DNA from: Oscillospiraceae bacterium
GTDB taxonomy: Bacteria > Bacillota > Clostridia > Oscillospirales > Oscillospiraceae
Assembly: GCA_015068035.1 (NCBI GenBank)
Contig: SVLI01000013.1
Span: 1 to 43,185, forward strand
DNA length: 43,185 nt
Direction: 5' to 3'
Under the pieces are notes generated by a model. It made no database searches. It had not been told where the DNA came from and saw only the letters and a list, made by a program, of their open reading frames with translations. Shown piece by piece: positions 17,289-25,719 of the stretch. The position numbers and the translations under genes were made by a program. Positions within the stretch are counted from its first letter, which is position 1. The number at the start of each line of letters is the position of its first letter.

Positions 17289-19274
17289 TTAGTCCATGCG
17301 GATACGCAGCGCGCGGATCGCATTGAGAATCGTGAGGATGGCTGTGCCGACGTCAGCAAAAAGCGCCATCCACATCTGCGCTAAGCCAAGCGCTGCAAGC
17401 AGCATCATCACCAGCTTGATAACCAGCACAAAAATGATATTCTGTCCCACAATGCTGCGAACGCCACGCGCAATGCGGATCATCCCGGGCACCTTAAGCG
17501 GCTCGTCGTCAAGAATAACGGCCTCCGCAGCTTCGATCGTTGCATCCGAGCCCAAAGCGCCCATTGCAATGCCAAGGTCGGCGGCCAGCATGGCCGGCGC
17601 ATCGTTCAGGCCCTCACCAACGAACAGAACGCTTGCGCCTTCCTCCGCATCGCTGCGCATATTCTGAATCAACGCAACCTTCTGCTCCGGCAGGCAACCG
17701 GCATAGCTGTCCTCAATGTCCAGTTTTTCCGCAACTTTCCGAACCGCCGCCTCGCTGTCGCCGGAAATCATGGAAACCACACAGCCATAGGCATGCAGCT
17801 TATTAACCGCCTTCCTTGCGCTGTCCTTCACATCGTCGCCGAACACAATGCGTCCTGCATAAGCGCCGGCAATGCCGATATACACAGCGATGTCCGTTGC
17901 GATCTCCGACTCACGGATAAAAATGCCCTCATCGCGCAGCCAGGCAGCCGTGCCAACAAGAATCGGCACACCATCCACCTCCACGCGCACACCCTTTCCG
18001 GCTGTCTCTGTGAAGCTGCCGATCAAATCGGCCGAAATGCGACCATCCCAGGCGCTGACAATGGCTTTTGCCAGCGGATGTCTGGAATAAACCTCCGCAT
18101 GCGCCGCAACCTTGAGCAAGGTGTTCGGATCCATCCTCTCTCCGGTCACAGACGTGACACGCAGAGATCCGCTGGTAAGCGTGCCGGTCTTGTCGAACAA
18201 GACGTTATGTGCCGTTGCGGCGATGTCAACAACCAGCGAATTCTTGAAGATGATTCCATGTCTGGCAGCGCCACCAATGCCGGCAAAATAGCTCAGAGGC
18301 ACGGAAATTACCAACGCACAGGGGCAGGAGATGACGAGGAAGACAAGCGCTCTGCGGATACTCTCGCCAAATGCAATGTCTGTAAAGAGTGGCAGGAGCA
18401 AGGCGCACAGCACAGCAAGCCCAAGCACAATGGGCGTGTAGATTTTTGCAAAACGCGTGATAAACCGCTCGGTGTTTCCTTTCTTTCCGGACTCGCTCTG
18501 CACCATCTGCAGAATACGTGCAGCAGTAGATTCTCCGGCAAGGACCTTTACGCGTGCATAAAGCACGCCGCTGAGATTGACGGCACCGGACAGCAGCTCA
18601 TCGCCCGCTGCAACATTCACCGGCAGGCTCTCGCCCGTAAGGGATGACATATCGAGCGTGGATTCGCCCGAAACCACAACGCTGTCAAACGTAATCCGCT
18701 CGCCAGGATGCAGCAGCACGGTTTCCCCGATTGCAACATTCTGTACGTTGACAAGGTATTCCTTTCCAGCGCGGACAACCGTGACCTCATCCGGATGGTC
18801 ACCGAAAGAATCAAGCACGGACTGTCTTGCGCGGACAACCGCATAGCTTTGCAGCAGCTCACCGCACTGATACAAAATCATTACAGCGGCGCCTTCATAG
18901 CTTTTTCCAATTATAAAAGCCGCGATGGCTGCAACGGTCATAAGCAGATTCTCATCCATAATGTGCTTATGAATGGCATGCTTCACCGCATGGATGATCA
19001 CATCATAGCCGGCGAGCAGCGCCGCAATCGCAAGCAGGATCGTTTTCCAAAGCTCGGTTTTACTCAGCAAAACCGAAAGCAGAAGCAGCACAGCGGAAAC
19101 AACGACCCGGAGCGCAATCACGGGATCCAGGCCACCTTTATATGTATGCTGATGCTCGTGCCCCCCGTCACAGCAGCTGCAGGCGCTTTCATGTTCATCG
19201 CAGCAGCTCTCGTGTTTGTGGTGCTTGCCATTTTCCTTATAAATCAGGCTCAGGATCGGATCAAGCAGTTTCAT
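17289..19274 (-). CDS. Zn/Cd/Pb-exporting P1B-type ATPase
   Basis: Pumps divalent soft metals out across the cell membrane. The 661-residue protein has a His/Cys-rich N-terminal metal-binding tail (residues about 14-45, with CC, CSCC and HEHQH) in place of a standard heavy-metal domain. It has the actuator loop (SLTGES), the CPC ion motif in VISCPCALVISVP, the DKTGTLT phosphorylation site, the HP motif (SRHPLAKAI) and GEGLNDAPAM. The CPC motif with a downstream pattern like ZntA/CadA fits the P1B-2 class. ATG 19272-19274 with GGAGGG upstream overlaps the end of the ArsR gene by 14 bases, so the two are coupled. Confidence 0.93.
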   Translation of the reverse strand: MKLLDPILSLIYKENGKHHKHESCCDEHESACSCCDGGHEHQHTYKGGLDPVIALRVVVSAVLLLLSVLLSKTELWKTILLAIAALLAGYDVIIHAVKHAIHKHIMDENLLMTVAAIAAFIIGKSYEGAAVMILYQCGELLQSYAVVRARQSVLDSFGDHPDEVTVVRAGKEYLVNVQNVAIGETVLLHPGERITFDSVVVSGESTLDMSSLTGESLPVNVAAGDELLSGAVNLSGVLYARVKVLAGESTAARILQMVQSESGKKGNTERFITRFAKIYTPIVLGLAVLCALLLPLFTDIAFGESIRRALVFLVISCPCALVISVPLSYFAGIGGAARHGIIFKNSLVVDIAATAHNVLFDKTGTLTSGSLRVTSVTGERMDPNTLLKVAAHAEVYSRHPLAKAIVSAWDGRISADLIGSFTETAGKGVRVEVDGVPILVGTAAWLRDEGIFIRESEIATDIAVYIGIAGAYAGRIVFGDDVKDSARKAVNKLHAYGCVVSMISGDSEAAVRKVAEKLDIEDSYAGCLPEQKVALIQNMRSDAEEGASVLFVGEGLNDAPAMLAADLGIAMGALGSDATIEAAEAVILDDEPLKVPGMIRIARGVRSIVGQNIIFVLVIKLVMMLLAALGLAQMWMALFADVGTAILTILNAIRALRIRMD

Positions 19275-19572
19275 TTTCGCGGCCCTCCAATACATGTTCA
19301 AAAGCAAGGTCAAAGAATTGTTTGATGTGCTGGTCGTCCAGCGCATAGACAACATTCTTTCCCTCGCGGCGACTCCGGACAATGCGGGTGTGTTTCAGAA
19401 TGCGGAGCTGATGCGATATCGCAGAGCTTGACATATCCAGCCGCGCAGCAATATCGCTCACGCGCAGTTCCCCCTCCGACAGCTCACAGATGATGCCGGC
19501 ACGTGTTGCATCGCCGCAGACCTTGAACAGTTCAGCAACCTCAACAACTGCCCAGGCTTTATGTTCCGTCAT
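19261..19572 (-). CDS. ArsR/SmtB-family metal-sensing repressor
   Basis: A 103-residue winged-helix repressor (LFKVCGDATRAGIICELSEGELRVSDIAARL; DMSSSAISHQLRILKHTRIV recognition helix; REGKNVVYALDD wing). The alpha-3 Cys site of CadC (ELCVCD) is absent: the position reads ELRVSD. The last helix has D-x-H-x10-H-x2-E (DQH...HVLE), exactly the alpha-5 zinc site of SmtB/CzrA. It should therefore bind Zn (or Co) through alpha-5 and release the promoter when zinc is high. It is the first gene of the operon with the ATPase. Confidence 0.93.
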   Translation of the reverse strand: MTEHKAWAVVEVAELFKVCGDATRAGIICELSEGELRVSDIAARLDMSSSAISHQLRILKHTRIVRSRREGKNVVYALDDQHIKQFFDLAFEHVLEGRENETA

Positions 19573-19597
19573 ATTTCATCCTCACGTTCAGTTCAAT

Positions 19598-19611
19598 TGA
19601 ATATATGTTCA
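19598..19611. promoter_or_regulatory. SmtB-type operator
   Basis: On the minus strand TGAACA-TA-TATTCA, the core of the known 12-2-12 SmtB/CzrA-type palindrome. It lies just after the predicted transcription start of the ArsR-ATPase operon, fitting autorepression relieved by metal. Confidence 0.75.
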
Positions 19612-19625
19612 CATTTGCATTCGTT

Positions 19626-19655
19626 ATAATAGCATTGTGTGCGCTCGGCTGTCAA
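19626..19655 (-). promoter_or_regulatory. Promoter of the ArsR-ATPase operon
   Basis: TTGACA (19650-19655) and TATTAT (19626-19631) on the minus strand, spacer 18 bases. The operator at 19598-19611 covers roughly +8 to +21. Confidence 0.75.
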
Positions 19656-19676
19656 CCGTTTTCGACGGACTTCGAC

Positions 19677-19724
19677 AAAAAATTCCTCCCGCAGCAGGCC
19701 GAAAATCCACGCCGCAAGAGGAAT
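19677..19724 (-). terminator. Terminator after rqcP
   Basis: ATTCCTC (19682-19688) pairs with GAGGAAT (19718-19724), with further GC pairing inside, and on the minus strand the stem is followed by six T (complement of 19677-19682). It lies 15 bases past the rqcP stop. Confidence 0.75.
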
Positions 19725-19739
19725 GTTTATCTAAATAGT

Positions 19740-19982
19740 TTACTGAAGCTCCCGGTACATGCCGGCGGCATCGTCCTTTGTTGCATGCTCCTGCACGGAG
19801 AGCACCTCAACGCGAAGCAGCCGCTGGCCAAAGGGAATCTCAATTACATCACCGATCTTCACGTCATAAGACGCTTTGGCCTGTTTCCCGTTGACCACGA
19901 TCCTGCCGCCGTCGCAGACCTCATTTGCAACGGTACGCCGTTTGATCAGGCGGGATACTTTCAAATATTTATCAAGACGCAA
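19740..19982 (-). CDS. rqcP: RqcP (YabO), S4-domain ribosome quality-control factor
   Basis: An 80-residue S4 RNA-binding protein opening (M)[20 protein letters not shown], with [25 protein letters not shown]; this is the signature of B. subtilis YabO/RqcP. RqcP acts with RqcH on stalled 50S subunits to add alanine tails to nascent chains. The start is TTG (19980-19982), with GGAGGT eight bases upstream. It follows hup in the same orientation; in Bacillus it lies in the yabM-yabN-yabO-yabP-yabQ-divIC region, but here nothing from yabP onwards follows. Confidence 0.95.
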   Translation of the reverse strand: MRLDKYLKVSRLIKRRTVANEVCDGGRIVVNGKQAKASYDVKIGDVIEIPFGQRLLRVEVLSVQEHATKDDAAGMYRELQ

Positions 19983-20019
19983 AGCAATTCACCTCCGGAG
20001 AAAACAAGTGGATATAGCG

Positions 20020-20046
20020 CTGCCGCCGTAACGATTACGGCGGCAG
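20020..20046 (-). terminator. Strong hairpin between hup and rqcP
   Basis: CTGCCGCCGTAA (20020-20031) pairs perfectly with TTACGGCGGCAG (20035-20046) around a three-base loop. No T-run follows on the minus strand. It probably stabilises the abundant hup message or partly attenuates readthrough into rqcP. Confidence 0.6.
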
Positions 20047-20064
20047 AAGCGTGCAGCAAAGTGC

Positions 20065-20340
20065 TTATTTCGCAATGATGTCCTTAAGAGCCTTGCCGGC
20101 CTTGAAAAGCGGGACGCGGGAAGCGGGAATCTCGATCTCTTCCTTGGTCTTGGGATTGCGACCGATGCGGGCGCCGCGCTCCTTGACGTCAAAAACACCA
20201 AAGCCAACGAGCTGAACTTTCTCTCCAGCCTCGAGCGTAGTTGTGATGGTATCCAGCATAGCGCTGACGGCCTTCTCGCTGTCCTTCTTGGACAGACCGG
20301 TCTTTTCTGCGACAGTTGCAATAAGTTCTGCTTTGTTCAT
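20065..20340 (-). CDS. hup: HU family DNA-binding protein
   Basis: A 91-residue nucleoid protein: [20 protein letters not shown], the central [22 protein letters not shown] and the DNA-embracing arm ending [19 protein letters not shown]. It bends and compacts DNA as a dimer. It has its own promoter (20365-20393) and GGAGG before the ATG, and lies between mazG and rqcP, an order common in Clostridia. Confidence 0.97.
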   Translation of the reverse strand: MNKAELIATVAEKTGLSKKDSEKAVSAMLDTITTTLEAGEKVQLVGFGVFDVKERGARIGRNPKTKEEIEIPASRVPLFKAGKALKDIIAK

Positions 20341-20364
20341 TTGTAATCCTCCTATAATTTTGGC

Positions 20365-20393
20365 TATTTAGCCTTTTATCTTTTACCCGTCAA
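20365..20393 (-). promoter_or_regulatory. Promoter of hup(-rqcP)
   Basis: TTGACG (20388-20393) and TAAATA (20365-20370) on the minus strand, spacer 17 bases, in the 71-base gap between mazG and hup. Confidence 0.7.
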
Positions 20394-20411
20394 ACGGGGG
20401 TGCAAACAAAA

Positions 20412-21209
20412 TTAAAGTCCCTGTTCCCTTTTCACAAACTGGTACAGTTCTTCCTGCTGTTCCAGGGGCAGTTCAGAGAGCGTCAGCCCGCGATTTTGCG
20501 CCTCGCTCTCCATCGCGCGATAGCGGCGAATGAACTTTTCACAGGCCGCGTGCAGCGCTTCCTCGGGGTCCACGTCCGCAAAGCGCGCAACGTTCACCGC
20601 AGAAAACAGCACATCGCCAAGTTCTTCTTCCACATGTTCTCCGCTCTGCACGGCCTCACGAAGCTCCGCCGTTTCCTCTGAGAGTTTATCCAGTGCGCCG
20701 GAAATGTCGTCCCAGTCAAAGCCCGACTTCCGGGCCTTTTTCTGCACCTTTTCCGCCCGCCAGAGAGATGGGAGACTGCGCGCAACACTGTCCATAGCCG
20801 AACCTGTCGTCTCCTGATGCTTTTCCACGCGCTTGATCGCATCCCAGTTTTCCAGCACATCCTCCGAACCGGAAACCTCCACCGTGCCAAAAACATGCGG
20901 ATGGCGCAAAATCAGCTTCTTGCAAGCCTCATCTGCGACATCGTCCAAATCAAAACTGCCGGCTTTTTCCTCAATGTCCGCATGGAAGATGACCTGCATG
21001 AGCAGATCGCCAAGTTCCTCACGCAAATGCGCTGTGCTATGCTCGTCAATCGCCTCGCAGACCTCATAAGCCTCCTCCAGAAGATTGCGGCGCAGGCTCT
21101 CATGCGTCTGCTCCCGATCCCAGGGGCAGCCACCCTCACCACGGAGAATCTCAATAATCCGACGAAAATCCTGCACATTGTAGGCATCTTTGTATTCAAA
21201 ATCTACCAT
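20412..21209 (-). CDS. mazG: MazG nucleoside triphosphate pyrophosphohydrolase
   Basis: Hydrolyses non-canonical or stress-related NTPs to NMP and PPi. The 265-residue protein has two MazG domains: the N-terminal one with GGCPWDREQTHESLRRNLLEEAYEVCEAID and EELGDLLMQVIFHA (E-E-x-x-E and E-x-x-D metal ligands), the C-terminal one with KLSEETAELREAV and EEELGDVLFSAVN. ATG 21207-21209 behind AAAGGAAAA is preferred to an upstream TTG. It corresponds to B. subtilis yabN, without its methyltransferase half. Confidence 0.96.
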   Translation of the reverse strand: MVDFEYKDAYNVQDFRRIIEILRGEGGCPWDREQTHESLRRNLLEEAYEVCEAIDEHSTAHLREELGDLLMQVIFHADIEEKAGSFDLDDVADEACKKLILRHPHVFGTVEVSGSEDVLENWDAIKRVEKHQETTGSAMDSVARSLPSLWRAEKVQKKARKSGFDWDDISGALDKLSEETAELREAVQSGEHVEEELGDVLFSAVNVARFADVDPEEALHAACEKFIRRYRAMESEAQNRGLTLSELPLEQQEELYQFVKREQGL

Positions 21210-21274
21210 AGCATTTTTTCCTTTGCAAGTCAAATAATCTCGATTATCGTTGAATTTTCATAGAATTTCACATC

Positions 21275-22891
21275 TCATCGAATATGGAGCAAACGAATGA
21301 GCTTCTTTCCGCCGGGAATCAGTTTCAGATCCTCTGCGGTTACGGCACGGGTAACCAAAATGAGAACCAGATACAAAACCACCGCAACCACGATGGCAAC
21401 GCCCATTGCCAGAATTGTCGGCATTCTGGACGCAGCCTGCTGTACATGAAGAATGCGACCGGCCAGACCATACACCGCCCAGGCGGCGCCACCCATCACA
21501 ACGGAGCTGACAAGCGCCGGGAGAAACACCTTGGCATACTTCGGTTTCACGCGCTGCTTTTTGCTGATGAAGAAGCAGTTGATCAAGCAAATCACCGCAT
21601 AGCAAAAGATCGTGCCGATCGGCGCGCCGAAAATGTTGATCGCGGGCCGTCCGACAAGCAGCAGGTTGGCACCGATCTTCACAACGCCGCCGACGATCAT
21701 GGACAGAATGGGGATTCTTTCGTTTCCGCTTGCCTGCAGGATGGAATTGGTCACCAGCGCGATGCAAACGAAGATAGACGCAACAGCCAGATAGATCAGA
21801 ATCAAAGGGCCGTTCTCGTTCGTGTTGGGATACAGCACATGTACAATCGGGTAAGACAGCACCGCAAGGCCAACACCCATCGGCATGGCCAGCACGGAAG
21901 AGATGCGCAGGCTGCTCTCAGCAATGTTGCAGGCTTCCTGATGTTCATGGCGCGCAACCGCAGCGGAGATCGCAGGCACAACAGCGATCGTCATCGGCGT
22001 GATAAACGCAGCCGGCAGATTGTAGAGCGTCTGCATAGCGGCATAAGAACCGTAAAGCTCATCAGCCAGCGCAGGGCCAATGCCCTCGACGTTCGGGAGC
22101 TGAATTTGAATCAGTTTCGTGTCGATCAGGGTGATCACGCTCATCACGGAAGCGCCGACTGTAATCACAACGCCGATCTTGAGGAAGTTTGCCAGCGTAC
22201 TGCCGACGCTGTCCGGTTCATCCTCGCCCTTCACGGCAGTTACCTTATACCGGCGCACATAGCACCAGATCATATACAGCATCGCTGCAAGAGATCCGGC
22301 CGTTACGCCGAAAATGGCGCCAGCGGAGGAAATCGGCAGGCTTTTTCCGCTGCGCGTGAGCACAATCGCAAGCGCAAGTCCAACAATGACCTTGACGAGC
22401 ACCTCGAACACCTGGCCGACCGTCGTCGGCTTCATGTTTCCGTATCCCTGAATATAGCCGCGATAAGCGCTGGTTATACAAACCAGCAGCACGGAGGGCG
22501 AAAGCGCATAGACGCACTGCGAAATCTCCGGCTTCGAGACAAACAGAATTGCCATCTCTGTTGGGAAGAAGAACATCAGCGCGCTGCCAATTGCACCGAG
22601 TACGGACAGCGTAATGAGGGCAACGCGGTAAATGCGTTTCGCCTGATTCGGTCTTCCCAGTGTGTTGGTTTCCGAAATCATGCGGGAGAGCGCAACAGGC
22701 AAACCGGCTGTTGCAATGGTCAAAAGCACATTGTAAATGATATACGCAGCGTTAAAATAACCAAAGCCTGTGTCCCCAAGGATATTTTGCAGCGGGATTT
22801 TATAAATCGCGCCTAAAATTTTAATAATCACAACGCCCGCTGTGAGGATCGTTGCGCCATGCAGAAAATTCTGTTTCTGCGGCTCTGCCAT
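21275..22891 (-). CDS. SpoVB/MurJ-like polysaccharide flippase (YabM-like)
   Basis: A 538-residue integral membrane protein of the MVF/MOP flippase superfamily with about 14 helices. The start MAEPQKQNFLHGATILTAGVV and the IYKIPLQNILGDTGFGYFNAAY and SRMISE segments are typical of SpoVB/YabM proteins, which flip lipid-linked wall precursors. Its place directly upstream of mazG matches the B. subtilis yabM-yabN order, so a role in peptidoglycan or polysaccharide export is likely; whether it serves spores cannot be told. ATG follows GGGAGGGGCAGCCC. Confidence 0.9.
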   Translation of the reverse strand: MAEPQKQNFLHGATILTAGVVIIKILGAIYKIPLQNILGDTGFGYFNAAYIIYNVLLTIATAGLPVALSRMISETNTLGRPNQAKRIYRVALITLSVLGAIGSALMFFFPTEMAILFVSKPEISQCVYALSPSVLLVCITSAYRGYIQGYGNMKPTTVGQVFEVLVKVIVGLALAIVLTRSGKSLPISSAGAIFGVTAGSLAAMLYMIWCYVRRYKVTAVKGEDEPDSVGSTLANFLKIGVVITVGASVMSVITLIDTKLIQIQLPNVEGIGPALADELYGSYAAMQTLYNLPAAFITPMTIAVVPAISAAVARHEHQEACNIAESSLRISSVLAMPMGVGLAVLSYPIVHVLYPNTNENGPLILIYLAVASIFVCIALVTNSILQASGNERIPILSMIVGGVVKIGANLLLVGRPAINIFGAPIGTIFCYAVICLINCFFISKKQRVKPKYAKVFLPALVSSVVMGGAAWAVYGLAGRILHVQQAASRMPTILAMGVAIVVAVVLYLVLILVTRAVTAEDLKLIPGGKKLIRLLHIR

Positions 22892-23015
22892 GGGCTGCCC
22901 CTCCCTTCTTTACTTTATGCAGTATATGACAGATCGTCCGACAAAGTACAAATCTGTTAACAAAAGAGATGTTTCCTTTTAAATAAAGCCTTTTTACTTT
23001 ACCCCATCCACACCA

Positions 23016-23041
23016 AAAAAGCAAGCTTTTGCTTGCTTTTT
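23016..23041 (-). terminator. Terminator of the cdaR-like/ftsEX/protease cluster
   Basis: AAAAAGCAAGC (23016-23026) pairs with GCTTGCTTTTT (23031-23041) around TTTT, and on the minus strand ends in a run of T. A second stem, CATTCATTTT with AAAATGAATG (23050-23078), stands between it and the S41 protease stop. The flippase gene lies on the other side, with no clear promoter seen. Confidence 0.8.
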
Positions 23042-23098
23042 CAGGAAAAACATTCATTTTCTTGTCTGAAAAATGAATGGTCAATGTGAATTGTCGTC

Positions 23099-24247
23099 TC
23101 AGTTGCCCTCGATCAGAAAAGCAAGGGCAGCCTCAAGCTGCAAATCATCTTCTCCGTTACGCTCAATCACATGCTCCGGAGCAAATCCACCCTGCGCGGA
23201 GAGATCCACGCGTTCCGGCGTCAAATACTTCATGGTAGAGAAATGCAAAGCGCCGCCATCCGACAGAGAGAAGGTCATCTGTCCGCGCGCTTTTCCCGTT
23301 GTCTGCGCGCCGAAGGTCTCCGCCCAGCCATACTCGGACATCGCGGCTGCAAAATACTCTGCAGCGGAATAAGAGTTCTCATCCACCAGAACCGCCATCG
23401 GCATGCGGATGCAGGCCTCATCGGAATAAATGATGCTCTCATTCCCTTCCCTGTCGCTGCTGATGAAGATCTCGCCCTCCGGCAGCAGCGCATCGAGAAG
23501 CGCAGTCAGCTCTGAGAGCTTGCCGCCGGGATTCCCGCGTACGTCAAAGATGATGCCGACCGAACCCTCGCCGCGAAGTGTTTCAAGCGCCTTAAGTGCA
23601 TTTTCTGCGGTGTCGGCTTCAAAATTCGTGATCTTGATATAGCCGATATCACCCTCCAGCATTTCCGCAAAGACAGCCTGCTTCTGCAGCACCTCCGGCA
23701 CAAGCGTGCAGGAAAACACTTCTTCATTCTCATCCAGCAGCGTGAGCTTCACTCCGTCTTCGCCGCCGGCAAGAATTGCCTCCCGCGCCTGATCTGCTGT
23801 CTTTCCCTGCATCGGCTCATCATCGACGGCCGTGAGCAGCATACCGGCCAGCACACCGGCCCGGTCTGCCGGGGAGTCCATCGCAACATCAACGATCCGC
23901 AGTCCGGAACCGTCTTCCTCCGCGCGAACGGTGATGCCAACGCCGGAATACTGATTGGCCGCATAGTCCATATATTCTGCATATTCCTCGGCAGACATAT
24001 AGTAACTCCACGGATCTTCCAGCGCATTGACCATGCCGCGCAGCGCACCGTCCGTAAGCTTTTCGCCTTCAACCGGCTCCACAAAACGGTCTTCTATAAG
24101 CTGCATCGCATCGCGCAGAGAGAGCACCTCGCGCAGCCCCTCCTTACCGCCAAAGCGGTAAGCAAACAGTCCAACGCACAGAGCGAAGGTCAGCGCAGCG
24201 CTCAACAGACAGAGCGCCACCGTCAGCAACACCGAATGTTTTTTCAC
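23099..24247 (-). CDS. S41 C-terminal processing peptidase (CtpA/B-like)
   Basis: A membrane-anchored serine protease of 382 residues: an N-terminal transmembrane helix (about residues 6-30), a PDZ domain (SGVGITVRAEEDGSGLRIVDV...MLLTAVDDEP), then the catalytic domain with DVRGNPGGKL, the Ser region ENSYSAAEYFAAAM and the Lys in GAQTTGKARGQM. The start is GTG 24245-24247 with GGGAGG six bases upstream. It ends the ftsE-ftsX-M23 cluster, as CtpA often does, and may trim wall-hydrolase partners. A perfect 13-bp hairpin lies just before its ribosome site. Confidence 0.92.
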   Translation of the reverse strand: MKKHSVLLTVALCLLSAALTFALCVGLFAYRFGGKEGLREVLSLRDAMQLIEDRFVEPVEGEKLTDGALRGMVNALEDPWSYYMSAEEYAEYMDYAANQYSGVGITVRAEEDGSGLRIVDVAMDSPADRAGVLAGMLLTAVDDEPMQGKTADQAREAILAGGEDGVKLTLLDENEEVFSCTLVPEVLQKQAVFAEMLEGDIGYIKITNFEADTAENALKALETLRGEGSVGIIFDVRGNPGGKLSELTALLDALLPEGEIFISSDREGNESIIYSDEACIRMPMAVLVDENSYSAAEYFAAAMSEYGWAETFGAQTTGKARGQMTFSLSDGGALHFSTMKYLTPERVDLSAQGGFAPEHVIERNGEDDLQLEAALAFLIEGN

Positions 24248-24267
24248 CGTATGCCTCCCGATAATAC

Positions 24268-24298
24268 TGTCGGCAAACGCAGACCGCGTTTGCCGACA
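24268..24298 (-). promoter_or_regulatory. 13-bp perfect hairpin just upstream of the S41 protease
   Basis: TGTCGGCAAACGC (24268-24280) pairs fully with GCGTTTGCCGACA (24286-24298) around AGACC. On the minus strand it ends 11 bases before GGGAGG of the protease and has no T-run. It could be a processing site, an attenuator or a translation control element between the M23 and S41 genes. Confidence 0.6.
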
Positions 24299-24354
24299 AA
24301 TCAAAACGAATACTCTTATAACTTATCCAAAGACACGCAACTTATGTGCGTAGC

Positions 24355-25686
24355 TTAGAAGCCGCGAACATAAGTTCCGGCAGCATAATAGGCCAGCGGA
24401 TCGGTTGTCACACCGTTGACGCGCATCTCAAAATGCAGATGCGGGCCCGTGCTCCAGCCGGTGGAACCGCAGTAGCCAATCACCTGTCCCTGCGAGACCG
24501 TCTGCCCCGCCGAAACTGCCAGAGAGGACATATGGGCATAAAGACTCGCCGTTCCGTTACCATGATTGATCATCACATAGTTGCCGTAAGACGAATTCAT
24601 CGTTGCAACCGCAACCGTGCCGCTCGCAACGGCGACAATGCTCTGTCCCGCCGCACCGCCGATGTCAATGCCGGAATGCATACGGTTTTCCTTGAAGATC
24701 GGATGGAAACGCATGCCGTAACCGGAAGAAACGTAGTTATTCTGGGGGTAAGGCCAAATGAAGTTGCCGGTAGCAGGCGTCACAACAGTCGGCGGCTTCT
24801 GCTGTTGCTGCCCTTGCTGTTGCTGTTGTTGCTGCTGTTGCTGTTGCTGCTGCCACAGTTCTTCCTGCTTCTTCAGCTCAGCCATGAGCTTGTCAATCTG
24901 CGTCTGGAACTCAGCTTCTGCCTTTTCATTGACAATGTATTCATCCAGGGCGATTTCAATGTCCTCATCCAGAGCAAGGACGCGCTTGTACGCCGCTTCA
25001 ATGTCCGCTTCCAGCTGACGCTTCTTTTCCAGAAGCTCAACTTTCGTTGCCTCGTGCTGCGCAAGGACTTCCTCATAGGCGGCCTTGGTTTCCTGCACCT
25101 GAATGCGCGCGGCAATGCACTGATCCTCAAGACGCTTGTCCGCGGTCATGATATCCGAAATGTCCGCAATGCGGGAGAGCAGATCGGCAAAGCTGCTTGC
25201 CTGGAAGAGAACCTCTATGTAGCTGATAACGCCCTTCTCTTCCATTGTGCGGATATGCTTGCGATACAGCTCCATCTGCGCCTGCTCTGCAGCCTCGGCT
25301 GCCTCAAGCTCCTTCGACTTTTCCTCAATGAGCTTCTCGCTGAGCGCAATCTGTTCATTGAGCAGTTCAATCTCCTGCCGGGTCAGCTCGTTCTGCTCGT
25401 CAAGCGCTGCCTTCTGTTCCAAGACAGAAGCCTGCTGCTGCTCAAGCGCTGCGATCTGAACAGAAACCTCATTTTTCTTCTTGGTGATCTCCGCCTGCTG
25501 CGCCTTGAGCTGGTCAATTTCGCTCTGTGTCACCGCAGCCGCCTGGCTTGAGCCAAGCACAACGGTCATCAGAGAGAACACCATAACTGCTGCAAGCAGG
25601 AAGCAGAGGACCATCACGAACTTCTGCTGCCATGTTCTTCTCGTCTTCTTGGTATGTTGCTTTGATTTTGCTGTTTTTGTAGCCAT
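24355..25686 (-). CDS. M23 (LytM) peptidase with coiled coil, EnvC-like
   Basis: A 443-residue secreted or anchored murein hydrolase. It has a basic N-terminus, one hydrophobic segment (about residues 22-45) ending SSQAAA, a long coiled coil (about 50-270, rich in Q/E/K), a polyglutamine linker (13 Q, G, 4 Q), and a C-terminal LytM domain with H-S-G-I-D and G-P-H-L-H-F-E. Unlike E. coli EnvC, these zinc ligands are intact, so it is probably itself an endopeptidase. It lies 33 bases after ftsX and is likely the wall hydrolase controlled by FtsEX, as CwlO/PcsB are in other Firmicutes. Confidence 0.94.
   Translation of the reverse strand: MATKTAKSKQHTKKTRRTWQQKFVMVLCFLLAAVMVFSLMTVVLGSSQAAAVTQSEIDQLKAQQAEITKKKNEVSVQIAALEQQQASVLEQKAALDEQNELTRQEIELLNEQIALSEKLIEEKSKELEAAEAAEQAQMELYRKHIRTMEEKGVISYIEVLFQASSFADLLSRIADISDIMTADKRLEDQCIAARIQVQETKAAYEEVLAQHEATKVELLEKKRQLEADIEAAYKRVLALDEDIEIALDEYIVNEKAEAEFQTQIDKLMAELKKQEELWQQQQQQQQQQQQQGQQQQKPPTVVTPATGNFIWPYPQNNYVSSGYGMRFHPIFKENRMHSGIDIGGAAGQSIVAVASGTVAVATMNSSYGNYVMINHGNGTASLYAHMSSLAVSAGQTVSQGQVIGYCGSTGWSTGPHLHFEMRVNGVTTDPLAYYAAGTYVRGF
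24795..24851 (-). repeat. CAA/CAG trinucleotide tract coding polyglutamine
   Basis: Thirteen CAG/CAA codons, one GGG and four more CAG/CAA codons in the linker between coiled coil and LytM domain of the M23 peptidase. The two codons are mixed, which lowers slippage compared with a pure repeat. Confidence 0.9.
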
Positions 25687-25719
25687 TTTAATACCTCATA
25701 GACTGTTTCGGGCTTGCTG

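Noticed and set aside
24795..24851. CAA/CAG tract as a CRISPR or other repeat array
   Set aside because: It is an in-frame codon repeat inside the M23 peptidase, with no spacers. No CRISPR array or cas gene was seen in the window.
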